A stretch of DNA of 53,815 nucleotides from an uncultured Peptoniphilus sp. (GCF_943913915.1 NZ_CALUAA010000010.1:1-53815); one strand, 5' to 3'; numbered from the stretch's first letter, positions 1-9,159 are shown. Notes: generated from the letters alone by a model not told the origin. Numbers and translations: made by a program.

Positions 1-56
1 AAAAAACTGACCTCCTTAAGTTGGTTTTTAAGTCCAACTTTTGGGGGTCAGTTCAA
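1..56. repeat. imperfect inverted repeat, possible IS3-family terminus
   Basis: The first 56 bases form an imperfect palindrome. The outer arms AACTGACC and GGGTCAGTT enclose inner arms AAGTTGG and CCAACTT around an AT-rich loop. Read on the minus strand from about base 55 it begins GAACTGACCCCC followed by AAAAGTTGGAC, which resembles the terminal repeats of IS150-group IS3 elements. No transposase is visible; the element would lie to the left of the window. It could instead be a terminator-like hairpin. The assignment is inference from memory of IS3 end consensus. Confidence 0.35.
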
Positions 57-97
57 TAACCGCACTTTTTTGTTGCCTACTATTTTACGCAAAACCC

Positions 98-121
98 AAA
101 ACTCCGCCGACGCGGAGTTTT
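98..121. terminator. bidirectional rho-independent terminator after the exporter genes
   Basis: Ten-base-pair stem AAAACTCCGC / GCGGAGTTTT with a CGAC loop, followed by a T-run on the plus strand and TTTTGGGTTTT on the minus strand. It sits just past the stop of the minus-strand ABC gene at 143 and probably ends that transcript. Confidence 0.8.
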
Positions 122-142
122 TTTGTTTGCGATTTTAAATTT

Positions 143-1789
143 TTACGACGCTCGGTAAGATTCCATCTCGATCACTTCGTCGGCAATTTTTAAAGACGAG
201 GCGCGATGGCTAACCATTAAGACCGTAAGGTCCTTCTTCTTTTCCTGCAATGATTTTAAAATGATGGCTTCGTTTAAACTGTCTAAATTAGAAGTGGGCT
301 CGTCGAGGAGAAGGAATGGCGCATCGTGTAAAAAGGCACGTGCCAATCCTAAGCGTTGACGTTCGCCGCTTGAAAGTTTCGATCCCATTTCCCCTACGAG
401 CGTGTCGTAGCCTTTAGGCAGAGAAATAATAAAATCGTGAATCGACGCATCACGACAAGCCGCCTCCAATTCCCCGTCATCGGCATCTGCTTTTGCAATG
501 CGCAAATTGTTGGCAATGGTGTCGTTAAAGAGCTGGCTTTCCTGGATCATGAACGATTCCATATCTCTCAAGTTCGAGGTGTTAATGTTATGAATATTTT
601 CTTTAGAAATGGAAACTTCTCCGCTGTCCACATCCCAAAAACGCATGAGCAAACGCAAGATCGTAGATTTGCCCGATCCCGATTTTCCCTGTAGGCCTAA
701 AATTTTTCCCTTTTCCACGGCAAGGCTCATGTCCTTTAAAATCATCTCGTCGCCGTACGAGAAGGAAACGTCGTGTAAATCGGCACCGTCGAAGGACGTG
801 TCGATGCCATCTGTTTTTTCTTCGACCTGAGGCGTCTCTTCCAACAAATCCAGCACCCGATTGCCCGATGCAAAGGTGACTTGCAAAGTATTTCCCAGGG
901 CGGAAAGGGCGAGTGTGGGACCGTAGGAGGACATGATAAAGACGATGGCCACGATGACATCGCTGCCTGCGGCGAGTCCTTTAGTATAGAGAAGACCACC
1001 GAGGACGAAGAGGCCTAAATGGAGGGCGGATAAGACGGCCGTAGTAAAGGCGCCGCCGAATCCCGTTTCCCTGCTTAATTTCCGCCCGACGCGAATCGCG
1101 TCGTCTGTCGCCCCATTTAATTGGCGAAGATAGCGTTCCTCTCCCCGGTACTGTAGAATTTCTCGAAGTCCGCGTAGGCCGTCTAATACTTTTCCGCTCA
1201 ACATTCCGTTTTTATTTCTTCCCTGTAAACCGAGGTCGCGGTTTCTGCCGGAAAGATAAACGGGCACGACAATCCCCATGATGCTATAGGCCATAAGGGC
1301 GTAAAGTGCCATAAAGGGCGATAAGGTATAGAGGAAAATTACCGCCACAACGGAATAGACCGTAGCAATGGCCATGGGAGAAATGGTGTGAGCGTAAAAT
1401 ACTTCCAATAATTCGATATCCGAAGTAATGAGCGCAATTAGATTACCCTTATCTTTACCCTCGAGTTTGGCAGGAGCCAATGTTCTGAGTACGGTAAAGA
1501 CGCGGCTGCGCATAATCGCCAAAATTTTAAAAGCGATGTAGTGATTGCACATTTGCTCACCGTAGCGGAGAGGACCTCTCACTAAACCTGACACGATGAG
1601 GGCTGCGATTAAATAATTGCCCACGGCTTCCCCTTTGGCAAGATTCACCAGCCCCAATGCCGTAATGGTGGAAATGGCCGTCGCCGATAAAAAGCCCAGC
1701 ACGCCGAGCAAAATGGCGAGCAACATGACGCCCGTTAAAGGCTTCACCATTCCGATGAGCTGAAGCATGGTTTGGGAATGTTTACGCAT
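143..1789 (-). CDS. ABC exporter half-transporter, CydC-like (permease-ATPase fusion)
   Basis: A 548-residue type-I ABC exporter half: about six N-terminal membrane segments followed by a nucleotide-binding domain. The Walker A motif is GKSGSGKST, the signature is a variant LSSGERQR, and Walker B is FLLLDEPTSNLD. The ATG at 1789 is preferred over a longer frame opening at 1855 because GGGAGGG lies 5 bases upstream and because it gives a short 8-base overlap with the preceding exporter half, implying translational coupling. The pair resembles CydDC thiol/heme-linked exporters. No cytochrome bd genes are visible, and its position behind heme-uptake genes suggests a heme- or redox-related substrate. 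That substrate assignment is inference. Confidence 0.85.
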   Translation of the reverse strand: MRKHSQTMLQLIGMVKPLTGVMLLAILLGVLGFLSATAISTITALGLVNLAKGEAVGNYLIAALIVSGLVRGPLRYGEQMCNHYIAFKILAIMRSRVFTVLRTLAPAKLEGKDKGNLIALITSDIELLEVFYAHTISPMAIATVYSVVAVIFLYTLSPFMALYALMAYSIMGIVVPVYLSGRNRDLGLQGRNKNGMLSGKVLDGLRGLREILQYRGEERYLRQLNGATDDAIRVGRKLSRETGFGGAFTTAVLSALHLGLFVLGGLLYTKGLAAGSDVIVAIVFIMSSYGPTLALSALGNTLQVTFASGNRVLDLLEETPQVEEKTDGIDTSFDGADLHDVSFSYGDEMILKDMSLAVEKGKILGLQGKSGSGKSTILRLLMRFWDVDSGEVSISKENIHNINTSNLRDMESFMIQESQLFNDTIANNLRIAKADADDGELEAACRDASIHDFIISLPKGYDTLVGEMGSKLSSGERQRLGLARAFLHDAPFLLLDEPTSNLDSLNEAIILKSLQEKKKDLTVLMVSHRASSLKIADEVIEMESYRAS

Positions 1790-3515
1790 GATCTCCCTCC
1801 CCTCGATAAGCTTCCAAGGCGACTTGTTTCGCCCAAAGTGATTCGTAAATACCATTCATCGCTACCAATTGATCGTGGGTTCCCTTTTCTTTCAATTCGC
1901 CGCGATTCAATACATAAATAACATGGGCGTTCTTAATATTGGCCAGGCGATGGCTGATAAAGAACACGAGTTTTTCTCCTGCCAATTTATAAAGTTCCGA
2001 CACGATGTGTTCTTCGCTTTCCACGTCAATATTCGATGTTACTTCGTCGAAAATGTATACGTCGCTGTCTTTTAAAAGGGCCATGGCGAGACTTAAACGT
2101 TGCCGTTGGCCGCCGCTTAAATTTGTGCCGCCGCTTTCGATAACTGTATGAAGGCCGTCGGCGGTTTCAAAGAAATCTTTTAAATTTACCTGCTCCAATA
2201 CCGCCCACATACGCTCTTCCGTAGCCCCTGGCTTAGCAAAATCCAGAAGCTCTTTTACCGTGCCGCTCATTAAATAACTTCCCGCACCTAAATAGGTGAC
2301 GCGATCCAATAAGCCGGCTTCCCGAATATCGGAAAGTTCCGTGTCGAAGAATTTCAAGCTGCCTTCATAATGTTTTACCTGCTTCGATAAAATCGCCGCC
2401 AAGGTAGATTTCCCGGAGCCGGAAGGCCCGGCGATGCCGATAAGGCCTTTGCCCCTGTGCTCAAAAGAAAGATCCAGTAGGGCATTTTTTTCGCCGTCGT
2501 AGGAAAAGCTTAAGCTCTTGGCAAAAATATCTACTTCTTTTCCTTCCACATCCTTTGTGCCATCTGCGTCGTCGGGGAGATCCAGAAGATCAAACATCTT
2601 GTCTGCCGCCGCCATGCCGTTCATGGCCACGTGGAAAAAGGATCCCAATTGGCGCATGGGCAGAAAATAATCGGCGGATAAAAACAGAATAAAGAGGGCG
2701 CCGTATAGACTCAGACTTCCCTCGCGAACACAGCCGATGCACGCGGCAAGTGCAATGGCCGCGCCGCCGTATGCCACTAAATCCATTATAATAATGGAAT
2801 TCAACTGCATGGTTAACACACGCATCGTAGCGATGCGGAAAGCTTCCGCCGAGCGGTTCATTAAATCGTGGCGATGGCCGTCGGCTTTATAAATTTTAAG
2901 AGTGGTTAAACCTTGGAGATTTTCTAAAAACTGATCCCCTACTTCCGTGTAGCTTCCCCAATACTTTGCGAAAATACGCTTCGCAAACTTTTGCACCAAG
3001 GCAATGGCCAGGGGAATGAGGGGCACGCCAATTAAAAGAATAATCGCCACCTTTAAAGAGAAATAGGCGATCACCCCAAACAAAATCAAAGGCGCCATCA
3101 TGCTGTAGAAAAATTGAGGAAGATAAGCGGAGAAATAAATCTCCAATTGATCCACCCCTTCCGTCATAATCTGCACAGCTTCCGCCGTCTTAATTTTTTC
3201 CCGATACGCCGTTCCGAATCCCATAAGCTTTATAAAAATTCGTTTCCGCAACAGACGTTTAACGTCTACAGAAGCCTCGTAGGCGATGGCGTGGCGTTTT
3301 CTATAAAAGAAAAATCGGAGAATGAGGATCAAAAGAATTCCTACGCATAGAGGTAGTACATGTTCCCCTTCAAACGACAGAAACTGCCTAAGAAGGGCAA
3401 TTAACAACGCCGTCGAGCCAATGCTCATCAAAAGATCCAGCAGCTGAATACCTACCGCCTTTTGAATGTATATCTTCGACTGAGGAACCTCCCGTATTAA
3501 TCGTTTATTAATCAA
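1782..3515 (-). CDS. ABC exporter half-transporter, CydD-like (permease-ATPase fusion)
   Basis: A 577-residue exporter half with an N-terminal membrane domain and C-terminal ATPase: Walker A GPSGSGKST, signature LSGGQRQR, and Walker B VYIFDEVTSNID. The start is TTG, giving MINKRLI, which matches the usual N-terminus of CydD-type proteins; the ribosome binding site is weak. It overlaps the CydC-like gene, so the two should form a heterodimer. An intrinsic terminator separates it from the upstream NEAT-stalk gene, so it is either expressed from its own unrecognised promoter or by partial readthrough from the heme operon. CydDC family members export reduced thiols in other bacteria; a heme-linked role here is suggested only by context. 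Confidence 0.85.
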   Translation of the reverse strand: MINKRLIREVPQSKIYIQKAVGIQLLDLLMSIGSTALLIALLRQFLSFEGEHVLPLCVGILLILILRFFFYRKRHAIAYEASVDVKRLLRKRIFIKLMGFGTAYREKIKTAEAVQIMTEGVDQLEIYFSAYLPQFFYSMMAPLILFGVIAYFSLKVAIILLIGVPLIPLAIALVQKFAKRIFAKYWGSYTEVGDQFLENLQGLTTLKIYKADGHRHDLMNRSAEAFRIATMRVLTMQLNSIIIMDLVAYGGAAIALAACIGCVREGSLSLYGALFILFLSADYFLPMRQLGSFFHVAMNGMAAADKMFDLLDLPDDADGTKDVEGKEVDIFAKSLSFSYDGEKNALLDLSFEHRGKGLIGIAGPSGSGKSTLAAILSKQVKHYEGSLKFFDTELSDIREAGLLDRVTYLGAGSYLMSGTVKELLDFAKPGATEERMWAVLEQVNLKDFFETADGLHTVIESGGTNLSGGQRQRLSLAMALLKDSDVYIFDEVTSNIDVESEEHIVSELYKLAGEKLVFFISHRLANIKNAHVIYVLNRGELKEKGTHDQLVAMNGIYESLWAKQVALEAYRGEGDHA

Positions 3516-3544
3516 AAAGTACCTGCTTTCTTACTAAAGGAAAA

Positions 3545-3560
3545 GGCCGGCAAACCGGCC
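3545..3560 (-). terminator. terminator/attenuator between NEAT operon and exporter pair
   Basis: Perfect six-base-pair GC stem GGCCGG / CCGGCC with a four-base loop. On the minus strand it is followed by TTTTCCTTT. It lies just after the stop of the NEAT-stalk gene and 30 bases before the CydD-like TTG start, so it likely ends most heme-operon transcripts. Confidence 0.75.
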
Positions 3561-3565
3561 CATTC

Positions 3566-4435
3566 TTATTTATTTATAATCACTTGGCGATTGGCTCTGT
3601 CCCAATTAACTTTTGCGCCGGAAATTTCGCCGATGGCGCGAATGGGCACCATAGTGCGTTCGTTGCGAATCATGGCAGGCACGTCGATTGCCTTGGAAGA
3701 GCCGTCATGTTTAAGAATTACTTTTTTGCCGATGGGGAGCTTCATAACATTCTTTCCTTCGCCTACGATGGCCGTGCGAGTTTTGCCGTCCCAATCCACT
3801 TTAAGTCCTAATGCTTCGGAAATAAAACGAAGAGGCACCATGGTGCGTCCTTGTTCGATAAAGACAGGGCTGTCGGAGGGAACGACTTTCCCGTTGACCA
3901 TAATCGTAACGTCTTTCTTCCCATTCACCTTGGGAGCGGCAGGCGCTTTCGGCATCTTTTTCTCTTCCGGTGCGCTTACAAGTTTGGCGCTGCTCCAATC
4001 AAAAGCCAAACGGGCTTTTTGTTCGCCGGCACCGGGTGTGCCGCCTTGCATTTGATCCATGACATCCACCCATACGGCGACGTCGACGATATTTTCTTTT
4101 CCGCTTTGTACAAAGCTGAAGCTGTTTGCATATTCACCTTTGCCGGCGCCTTTTACGGCTTCTTTACGACCGCCGGAGGTGACAAAGAGATTCGTCAAAT
4201 TTCCTTGTTGATTCATAAAGTTCAATGGCTTTATAAAGACTTTGTAGGTGAACTTGCCCCCTTGTTCCTTTACTTCCGCAACGGGGGAAAGTGCTTTGTT
4301 GGCCATGGATTCTTTTTCGCTTGTGGCGTGTTTCAACGCCACGGGAACTTCATAGGTTTTACTCGATTCGGCACGAGCTACATTGGGTGCCAGTAAACAT
4401 ACAAGGGCCAGTGCTAAAGATAAAAATTTTTTCAT
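3566..4435 (-). CDS. secreted NEAT domain protein with copper-amine-oxidase-type stalk domains
   Basis: A 289-residue exported protein. The signal peptide (about 1-23) ends at an ARA site, a NEAT domain spans about 26-150, and the C-terminus (about 170-289) holds two copies of the copper-amine-oxidase N-terminal stalk fold (the GRTMVPLRF and ERTMVPIRA motifs mark them). The NEAT domain carries the SMANKAL motif (Met44) and VDVMDQM (Met126, Met129), candidate axial heme ligands as in Shr NEAT2. No cell-wall anchor is seen, so it may be a secreted hemophore or wall-associated through the stalk. The ATG at 4435 is chosen over an in-frame TTG at 4441 because AAGGAG is 8 bases upstream. It is the last gene of the heme operon before the terminator. 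Confidence 0.85.
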   Translation of the reverse strand: MKKFLSLALALVCLLAPNVARAESSKTYEVPVALKHATSEKESMANKALSPVAEVKEQGGKFTYKVFIKPLNFMNQQGNLTNLFVTSGGRKEAVKGAGKGEYANSFSFVQSGKENIVDVAVWVDVMDQMQGGTPGAGEQKARLAFDWSSAKLVSAPEEKKMPKAPAAPKVNGKKDVTIMVNGKVVPSDSPVFIEQGRTMVPLRFISEALGLKVDWDGKTRTAIVGEGKNVMKLPIGKKVILKHDGSSKAIDVPAMIRNERTMVPIRAIGEISGAKVNWDRANRQVIINK

Positions 4436-4446
4436 CGTCAATCTCC

Positions 4447-6873
4447 TTATTTCATATCTTTGGTATCTATGGTGTACAACACTTGAGCGGCTTGGGCGCG
4501 GCTGAAGTTTTCTTTTGGTGCAAAGTTTCCATTGCCCATGCCCGATAAAAGACCTTGGCGGGTCATCTTGTCCACGGAATCCTTCGCCCAGACTGCAATA
4601 GAGCCTCCATCGGAGAAATTCGTATAGCCCGTCGCGGCATAGGATTTATTTTGAGAAGCGAGGAATTTCATCAGCATGACTGCCATTTCCTCGCGCGTAA
4701 TGGTGCGGTTCGGTTCAAAACGTCCTTGGCTAACACCTGCTACAATACCTTTCGATTGCGCCCATGCCACATAGCCTGCGTAATACGCGCCGGAAGAAAC
4801 GTCGTGGAAAGCCGTAGCCGTGTTCGATGTAGACGCTCCTGCCATTCTGCCGAGAATCGAAACAAATTCGCCGCGGGTAATGGCACGTTCGGGTGCAAAG
4901 CGACCTTCCCCTTCGCCTTTAAAATAACCGCGCGCATAGCTGTGGGCGATGGCATCCACTGCCCAGTAGCCTGCGGGTACATCGTGGAATGTTCGCAATA
5001 CCACGTCCCGTTCCCGCTCTTTTTGAGCTTTTAAGAAATCTTTTTTCTTTTGCTCTAAGGCTTTTTCGTCGGCCTTTTTCTTTTCATCCTTTTTCTTCTC
5101 ATCTTCCTTCTTCTTTTCGGGCTCTTTTACTTCGCCGTCAAAGCGTTTGGTTTCCTGAGCGCGACGCCAATTAAATTGAATATAAGCCTCTTGTTCGCCT
5201 TTGCCGGCGCCCCCTGCCATTTCGTCCATAATATCGACCCAAACGGCAATTTTTTGATTGCTTACCTTTTCATCCAAGGTGAAAGACCATAAGTCATTGC
5301 CATGATAACGGGCTTGGTATTTTCTTCCGTTTTCAAAATAGAAAAGATTGGTTAAATGACCGTCCTTCTCCCCGAGTTTCATGGGCTTAAACTGAACATA
5401 GTAAGTGTAATGATCGCGATATGCATCCACCGTAGCCCAGCTGCTCAATGCAGAGGCTGCCATGGATTTGCTGCCGTCGGATTTAACAAGTTCTACCGGC
5501 ACGTCGTAACGAATGGTTTGATCCTTTTTCTTTTCGTCTTTTTTGTCGTCCTTCTTGTCCTCTTTCGGCTTGTCCTTCTTATCCTCTTTCGGCTTTTCAT
5601 TTTTTATAACACCGTGCCAACCGTTGATAGCCGCTTCCAGTTCTCGAACACGCCCCTTCGTCAGCTTTCCGACTTCAATTTCTTTCTCCGCCGTTGCCAA
5701 CAGATCCTTTAATTCCTTTTGAGATTTTTCCGTATAAGGCGATGGATCTTCTTTTTTCTTCTTCTCGATCAGCGTCTTTAAATTGCCTAGATCCGTAGCG
5801 TCGGCAGGCTTGGAATTTCCCATAAAGAGGGCAAAGGCTTCGCCTGCTTTTTTCAGATCTTCATCTTTTTTATCCGTAGCTTTTAATAGAGCGGCATTTT
5901 TATCGAGATTCTTTTTCAGCGCTCCTTTATCGGCAAGTTTTGTATCGTTTAACTCCGATGCAACTGTTAAAAATCCTTCGTAAACTTTTTTAGCCGTATC
6001 ATTCATTCCCTTGGTTTTTTCACCGAGAGCGAGGAGGAAGTTCAATTCGCTTTCCTTTAAAGCCAGGTCGTCTTCTTTGGCCGATGCATCTTGTAAAAGA
6101 GCATCTGCCGATTTTGTAGAATCATTAAGGGCGCTTACAACTTTTACATCCCACTTGTCTTTATCCGCATCGTTTGCCTTTTGAACGGCTTCGTCTAATG
6201 CCTTTTTCGCCTTTTCAAGGGGCGTATCTTCCTTCGGTTTTTGTTCAGGCGTCGGTTCGCCTGGATTCGGTTTCGAAGGGCCGGGCGTGCTCGGGTCTTC
6301 AGGCGTAGTCCCCGGTGTATTTGGCTCGCTTGTACCAGGTTCTTCTGGCGTGACAGGCACATCCACTGTTTTTGTCATCTTGTATTCTGAAATATTTAAT
6401 ATGGCATCATTGACAGAGCCTGCCATGAACGGCACCCCGTCAATGGCGAAGGCAAGTGTCATGGTCATCGGCTTCTCATCCAAAGTAAAAGACCAGGCGT
6501 TGCCGTTTTTATCGGCCAATGTTTGTTCTCCGTTTTTGTAGTAAAACAGTTTGCCGATGGTAGCTCTAGTGCCTATCAAATCCACAGGCTTCGTGGTTAA
6601 GGTAAAGGTACATTTCCCGTTCTTTTCCACCGCTGTAACTTTCGTGATCGCCTTGGCTGCCATGGAATTCCGATCGGGGTTTGATTTTTTCTTCAATTCA
6701 TATTTCAGTTCGTAATGTATCTCTTTTTCCGTCTTTTGTTCGCCTTCTGCAAAAGGATGTGCGTAAACACCTTGGGGCATGTCCGGCGCCTTGGCCAATA
6801 CATTAATAGGTGCCGCTAAAAAGCCGGCACTCATCATGGCCGCCATGGCAATACTTGTGGAACGAATTTTCAT
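4447..6873 (-). CDS. S-layer-anchored heme-binding protein with two NEAT domains
   Basis: 808 residues. A signal peptide (1-27) is followed by NEAT1 (about 52-168; Ser70-Met71, Met150), a Pro/Thr-rich linker, a helical FIVAR-like region (about 215-420), a Lys/Asp/Glu-rich spacer, NEAT2 (about 455-570; Ser470-Met471, Met549/Met552), a second charged coiled spacer (575-622), and three SLH motifs (about 628-808) that bind pyruvylated wall polymer. The architecture is like Bacillus anthracis BslK (NEAT plus SLH). It should capture heme at the surface and pass it inward. Its ATG overlaps the flavodoxin stop as ATGA, with AAAGGAGG upstream, so both genes are translationally coupled in the heme operon. 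Confidence 0.9.
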   Translation of the reverse strand: MKIRSTSIAMAAMMSAGFLAAPINVLAKAPDMPQGVYAHPFAEGEQKTEKEIHYELKYELKKKSNPDRNSMAAKAITKVTAVEKNGKCTFTLTTKPVDLIGTRATIGKLFYYKNGEQTLADKNGNAWSFTLDEKPMTMTLAFAIDGVPFMAGSVNDAILNISEYKMTKTVDVPVTPEEPGTSEPNTPGTTPEDPSTPGPSKPNPGEPTPEQKPKEDTPLEKAKKALDEAVQKANDADKDKWDVKVVSALNDSTKSADALLQDASAKEDDLALKESELNFLLALGEKTKGMNDTAKKVYEGFLTVASELNDTKLADKGALKKNLDKNAALLKATDKKDEDLKKAGEAFALFMGNSKPADATDLGNLKTLIEKKKKEDPSPYTEKSQKELKDLLATAEKEIEVGKLTKGRVRELEAAINGWHGVIKNEKPKEDKKDKPKEDKKDDKKDEKKKDQTIRYDVPVELVKSDGSKSMAASALSSWATVDAYRDHYTYYVQFKPMKLGEKDGHLTNLFYFENGRKYQARYHGNDLWSFTLDEKVSNQKIAVWVDIMDEMAGGAGKGEQEAYIQFNWRRAQETKRFDGEVKEPEKKKEDEKKKDEKKKADEKALEQKKKDFLKAQKERERDVVLRTFHDVPAGYWAVDAIAHSYARGYFKGEGEGRFAPERAITRGEFVSILGRMAGASTSNTATAFHDVSSGAYYAGYVAWAQSKGIVAGVSQGRFEPNRTITREEMAVMLMKFLASQNKSYAATGYTNFSDGGSIAVWAKDSVDKMTRQGLLSGMGNGNFAPKENFSRAQAAQVLYTIDTKDMK

Positions 6874-7385
6874 CGAATACCTCCTTTTTCCAATTGATCT
6901 GCGAAATAAATCGCCGCTTCCTTCAGTTCATCCTCCGTCGCCTCTCTGGATTTTTCCGAGGCCTCTTTCATCTGCTCCCGTGCATCCTTCGGCACGAAAA
7001 CGAGCAGATCGATGCGCGCCGCCAATTTTTCGTCTACTTTCCCGGGACACAAATAAGTGCCTAAGCTTTCTTTTTTGTAATCGGCGAGGCATTGCTTCAA
7101 CCCTTCCATGGTTCGCTCCCCGTGTTCGGAATCGGGCATGGCGCCCATGGTTAAAAAGAGACCTGTCTTTTTCGGCGCGCGATCCAAGATTTTCATCACC
7201 GCCTTATCGGGCATGGCACGATCACACCAGCCGCCGAGTAAACCGTAATCGAAAGTCGATACATCGGGCTTCTCTTTCAGATCGAAAAGCGTTAAATCGA
7301 AAGCGTCTTTTAAAGCATCGTAAAGATACTCCGCCATACGCTTTGTATTGCCCGTCTTCGACGAGTACGCAATAAATCCTTTCAT
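6870..7385 (-). CDS. flavodoxin-family protein, candidate heme-iron-release reductase
   Basis: 171 residues with the flavodoxin FMN phosphate loop near the N-terminus (YSSKTGNTKR, residues 7-16) and a one-domain flavodoxin length. It is cytoplasmic, with no signal peptide. It begins directly after the ATPase stop, with AGGAGG inside that gene's end, and overlaps the next NEAT gene. No IsdG/IsdI-type oxygen-dependent heme monooxygenase is present in the window, so a flavodoxin inside the transporter operon is a reasonable candidate for anaerobic heme reduction or ring opening, by analogy with the flavodoxin in the Fusobacterium hmu locus. The fold is clear; the heme role is inference. Confidence 0.85.
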   Translation of the reverse strand: MKGFIAYSSKTGNTKRMAEYLYDALKDAFDLTLFDLKEKPDVSTFDYGLLGGWCDRAMPDKAVMKILDRAPKKTGLFLTMGAMPDSEHGERTMEGLKQCLADYKKESLGTYLCPGKVDEKLAARIDLLVFVPKDAREQMKEASEKSREATEDELKEAAIYFADQLEKGGIR

Positions 7386-8153
7386 CTAATCCTCCTTCGG
7401 TTTCACAATGGACGCATCGCCTACGTAAAGCAGTTCCAGCTCCGTGCCGTATAATTTACTGATGACCCGGCTGTTAAGCACCTCCTTAGGATCCCCTTGG
7501 TACACGATTTTGCCACGGTACATGCCGATAACTTCATCAGAATAATTTATAGCCTGCATAATATCGTGCAATACCATGACGATGGTCGTGTTGCGTTCTT
7601 CATTGATTTTTTTTACGAGCCGCAAAATTTCCAACTGATACTTTATGTCCAAATAAGTCGTGGGCTCGTCCAGTAAGAGAATGTCGGAGCATTGTGCCAC
7701 AGCCATGGCGATAAACACACGTTGTTTCTGCCCACCGGATAAGGTTCTGATTTCCCTTTGTGCCAATTCCGTAATGCCGGTCATTTCCATGGCACGATCG
7801 ATTTCTTCCATATCCTCCGCCGAATATTTTTGCAGAGGTTTTACATAAGGGTTCCGCCCGTAAGATACGTAATCTTTTACCTTTAAATCGCCGATGATTC
7901 GATTTTGTTGATGGACGATGCCAAGTTCACGGGCGTAGTCTTTCGGCGGGTAGGAAAAAATATCCTTTCCATGAAGCAAACAGCGTCCACGACTCGGTTT
8001 CATTTGGCGACTTAATATTTTTAACAGAGTGGATTTCCCCGAGCCATTGGCGCCCATTAAAGTGGTAATGGCGCCGGGGGTTACTTTTAAATTCAATTTG
8101 TTTAAAATCAAGTGGCCCTTGGTATAGGCGTAGCTTAGATTTTTAATCTCCAT
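7386..8153 (-). CDS. heme/iron ABC transporter ATP-binding protein
   Basis: 255-residue FecE/HmuV-type ATPase with Walker A GANGSGKST, Q-loop region HQQNR, signature LSGGQKQR and Walker B DILLLDEPTTYLD. It powers the neighbouring FecCD-type permease. The start overlaps the permease end by 11 bases, with GGAGG inside the permease gene, so the IsdE-like lipoprotein, permease and ATPase are coupled. It corresponds to HtsC/SiaC in the Streptococcus pyogenes heme operon by position and family. Confidence 0.9.
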   Translation of the reverse strand: MEIKNLSYAYTKGHLILNKLNLKVTPGAITTLMGANGSGKSTLLKILSRQMKPSRGRCLLHGKDIFSYPPKDYARELGIVHQQNRIIGDLKVKDYVSYGRNPYVKPLQKYSAEDMEEIDRAMEMTGITELAQREIRTLSGGQKQRVFIAMAVAQCSDILLLDEPTTYLDIKYQLEILRLVKKINEERNTTIVMVLHDIMQAINYSDEVIGMYRGKIVYQGDPKEVLNSRVISKLYGTELELLYVGDASIVKPKED

Positions 8154-9159
8154 AGTTTTCGCCTCCCAGTTTTAGCAATGCAATAAAGAAGGGCCCGCCG
8201 AAGACGGACATGATCACCGCCGCCGGTATTTCGTAAGGATAGGCCACGATGCGGCCCACCGTATCGGAAAATAGCAGGATTAAACTGCCGAGAAGCATAT
8301 TAAAGGGCAAAAGATATTTATGATCGCCGCCGACGAGGACTCTGCCGATATGAGGCGCGATTAAACCTAAAAAGCCAATGACGCCTGCTACCGCCGTGGT
8401 GACGGAAGCTAAAATAATGGCAATAAGCGCCACGATAAAGCGATCGCGGTCGACGCGCACGCCCAGCGCGCGAGCGGTCTTATCTTCCAGACTCAATAGG
8501 TTTAACGAGCGAATGGTAAACAGCGCCGCGATTAAAAAGATAATCACGTAGAGGAAGAGAATGTGCACATCGCTCCAAGTTTTTTGCGCCACGTTTCCTT
8601 CGATAATCGCTTGGGTGGCGCTTAAATTTCGCCCCATAATGGATTTAATACCTTCGCCGATGCCGATAAAAGTCATGTTTAACGCCACGCCCACGAGAAT
8701 TAATCGCGTCGGGCGCACGCCTCCGTCCCATGCCAAGGTGTAGATCAAAAAGTACGCCAACAATCCGCCGGCGATCGACAAAAGAGGCGACCAACCCATA
8801 AGCGCCGGCGATAGTGCGAGTACCATGGAGTTGACAAAGTTTGCCGCCGATGAAATGCCGATAATGCCGGGATCGGTCATGGGGTTTTTCATCACCGCCT
8901 GCAAAAGCGTGCCCGATGTGGCGAGGGATGCGCCGGCTAAGATGGCGATAAAGACGCGGGGAAAACGCAAATCGTAAATTCTCGCCACTTCCCCGTCATA
9001 GGAAAAGAACAGGCCGCGCAAAATTTGTCCCACGCCTAATTTTAAAGATCCTTCCGTTAGGGAGAAGAAAAAAACTACGACCAGGAGTACGGCGACGGCG
9101 GCGAAGGAAATCCATCGCCTCCGTTCTTTTTGTTTTAATTCGTCAATTCCCTTGTCCAT
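8143..9159 (-). CDS. heme/iron ABC transporter permease, FecCD family
   Basis: 338-residue multi-spanning membrane protein of the BtuC/FecCD family, recognisable by conserved segments such as LRFPRV, LLQAVMKNP and GFLGLIAPHIGR. Two copies would form the heme channel with the IsdE-like lipoprotein outside and the ATPase inside. It overlaps the lipoprotein gene by 17 bases. The short cytoplasmic N-terminus is charged (residues 1-16). It corresponds to HtsB/SiaB or IsdF by context. Confidence 0.92.
   Translation of the reverse strand: MDKGIDELKQKERRRWISFAAVAVLLVVVFFFSLTEGSLKLGVGQILRGLFFSYDGEVARIYDLRFPRVFIAILAGASLATSGTLLQAVMKNPMTDPGIIGISSAANFVNSMVLALSPALMGWSPLLSIAGGLLAYFLIYTLAWDGGVRPTRLILVGVALNMTFIGIGEGIKSIMGRNLSATQAIIEGNVAQKTWSDVHILFLYVIIFLIAALFTIRSLNLLSLEDKTARALGVRVDRDRFIVALIAIILASVTTAVAGVIGFLGLIAPHIGRVLVGGDHKYLLPFNMLLGSLILLFSDTVGRIVAYPYEIPAAVIMSVFGGPFFIALLKLGGENYGD

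Noticed and set aside
3851..4396. 181-residue plus-strand ORF opposite the NEAT-stalk gene
   Set aside because: Shadow of a well-supported NEAT/stalk protein; low-complexity Phe/Gly/Arg translation with no domain.
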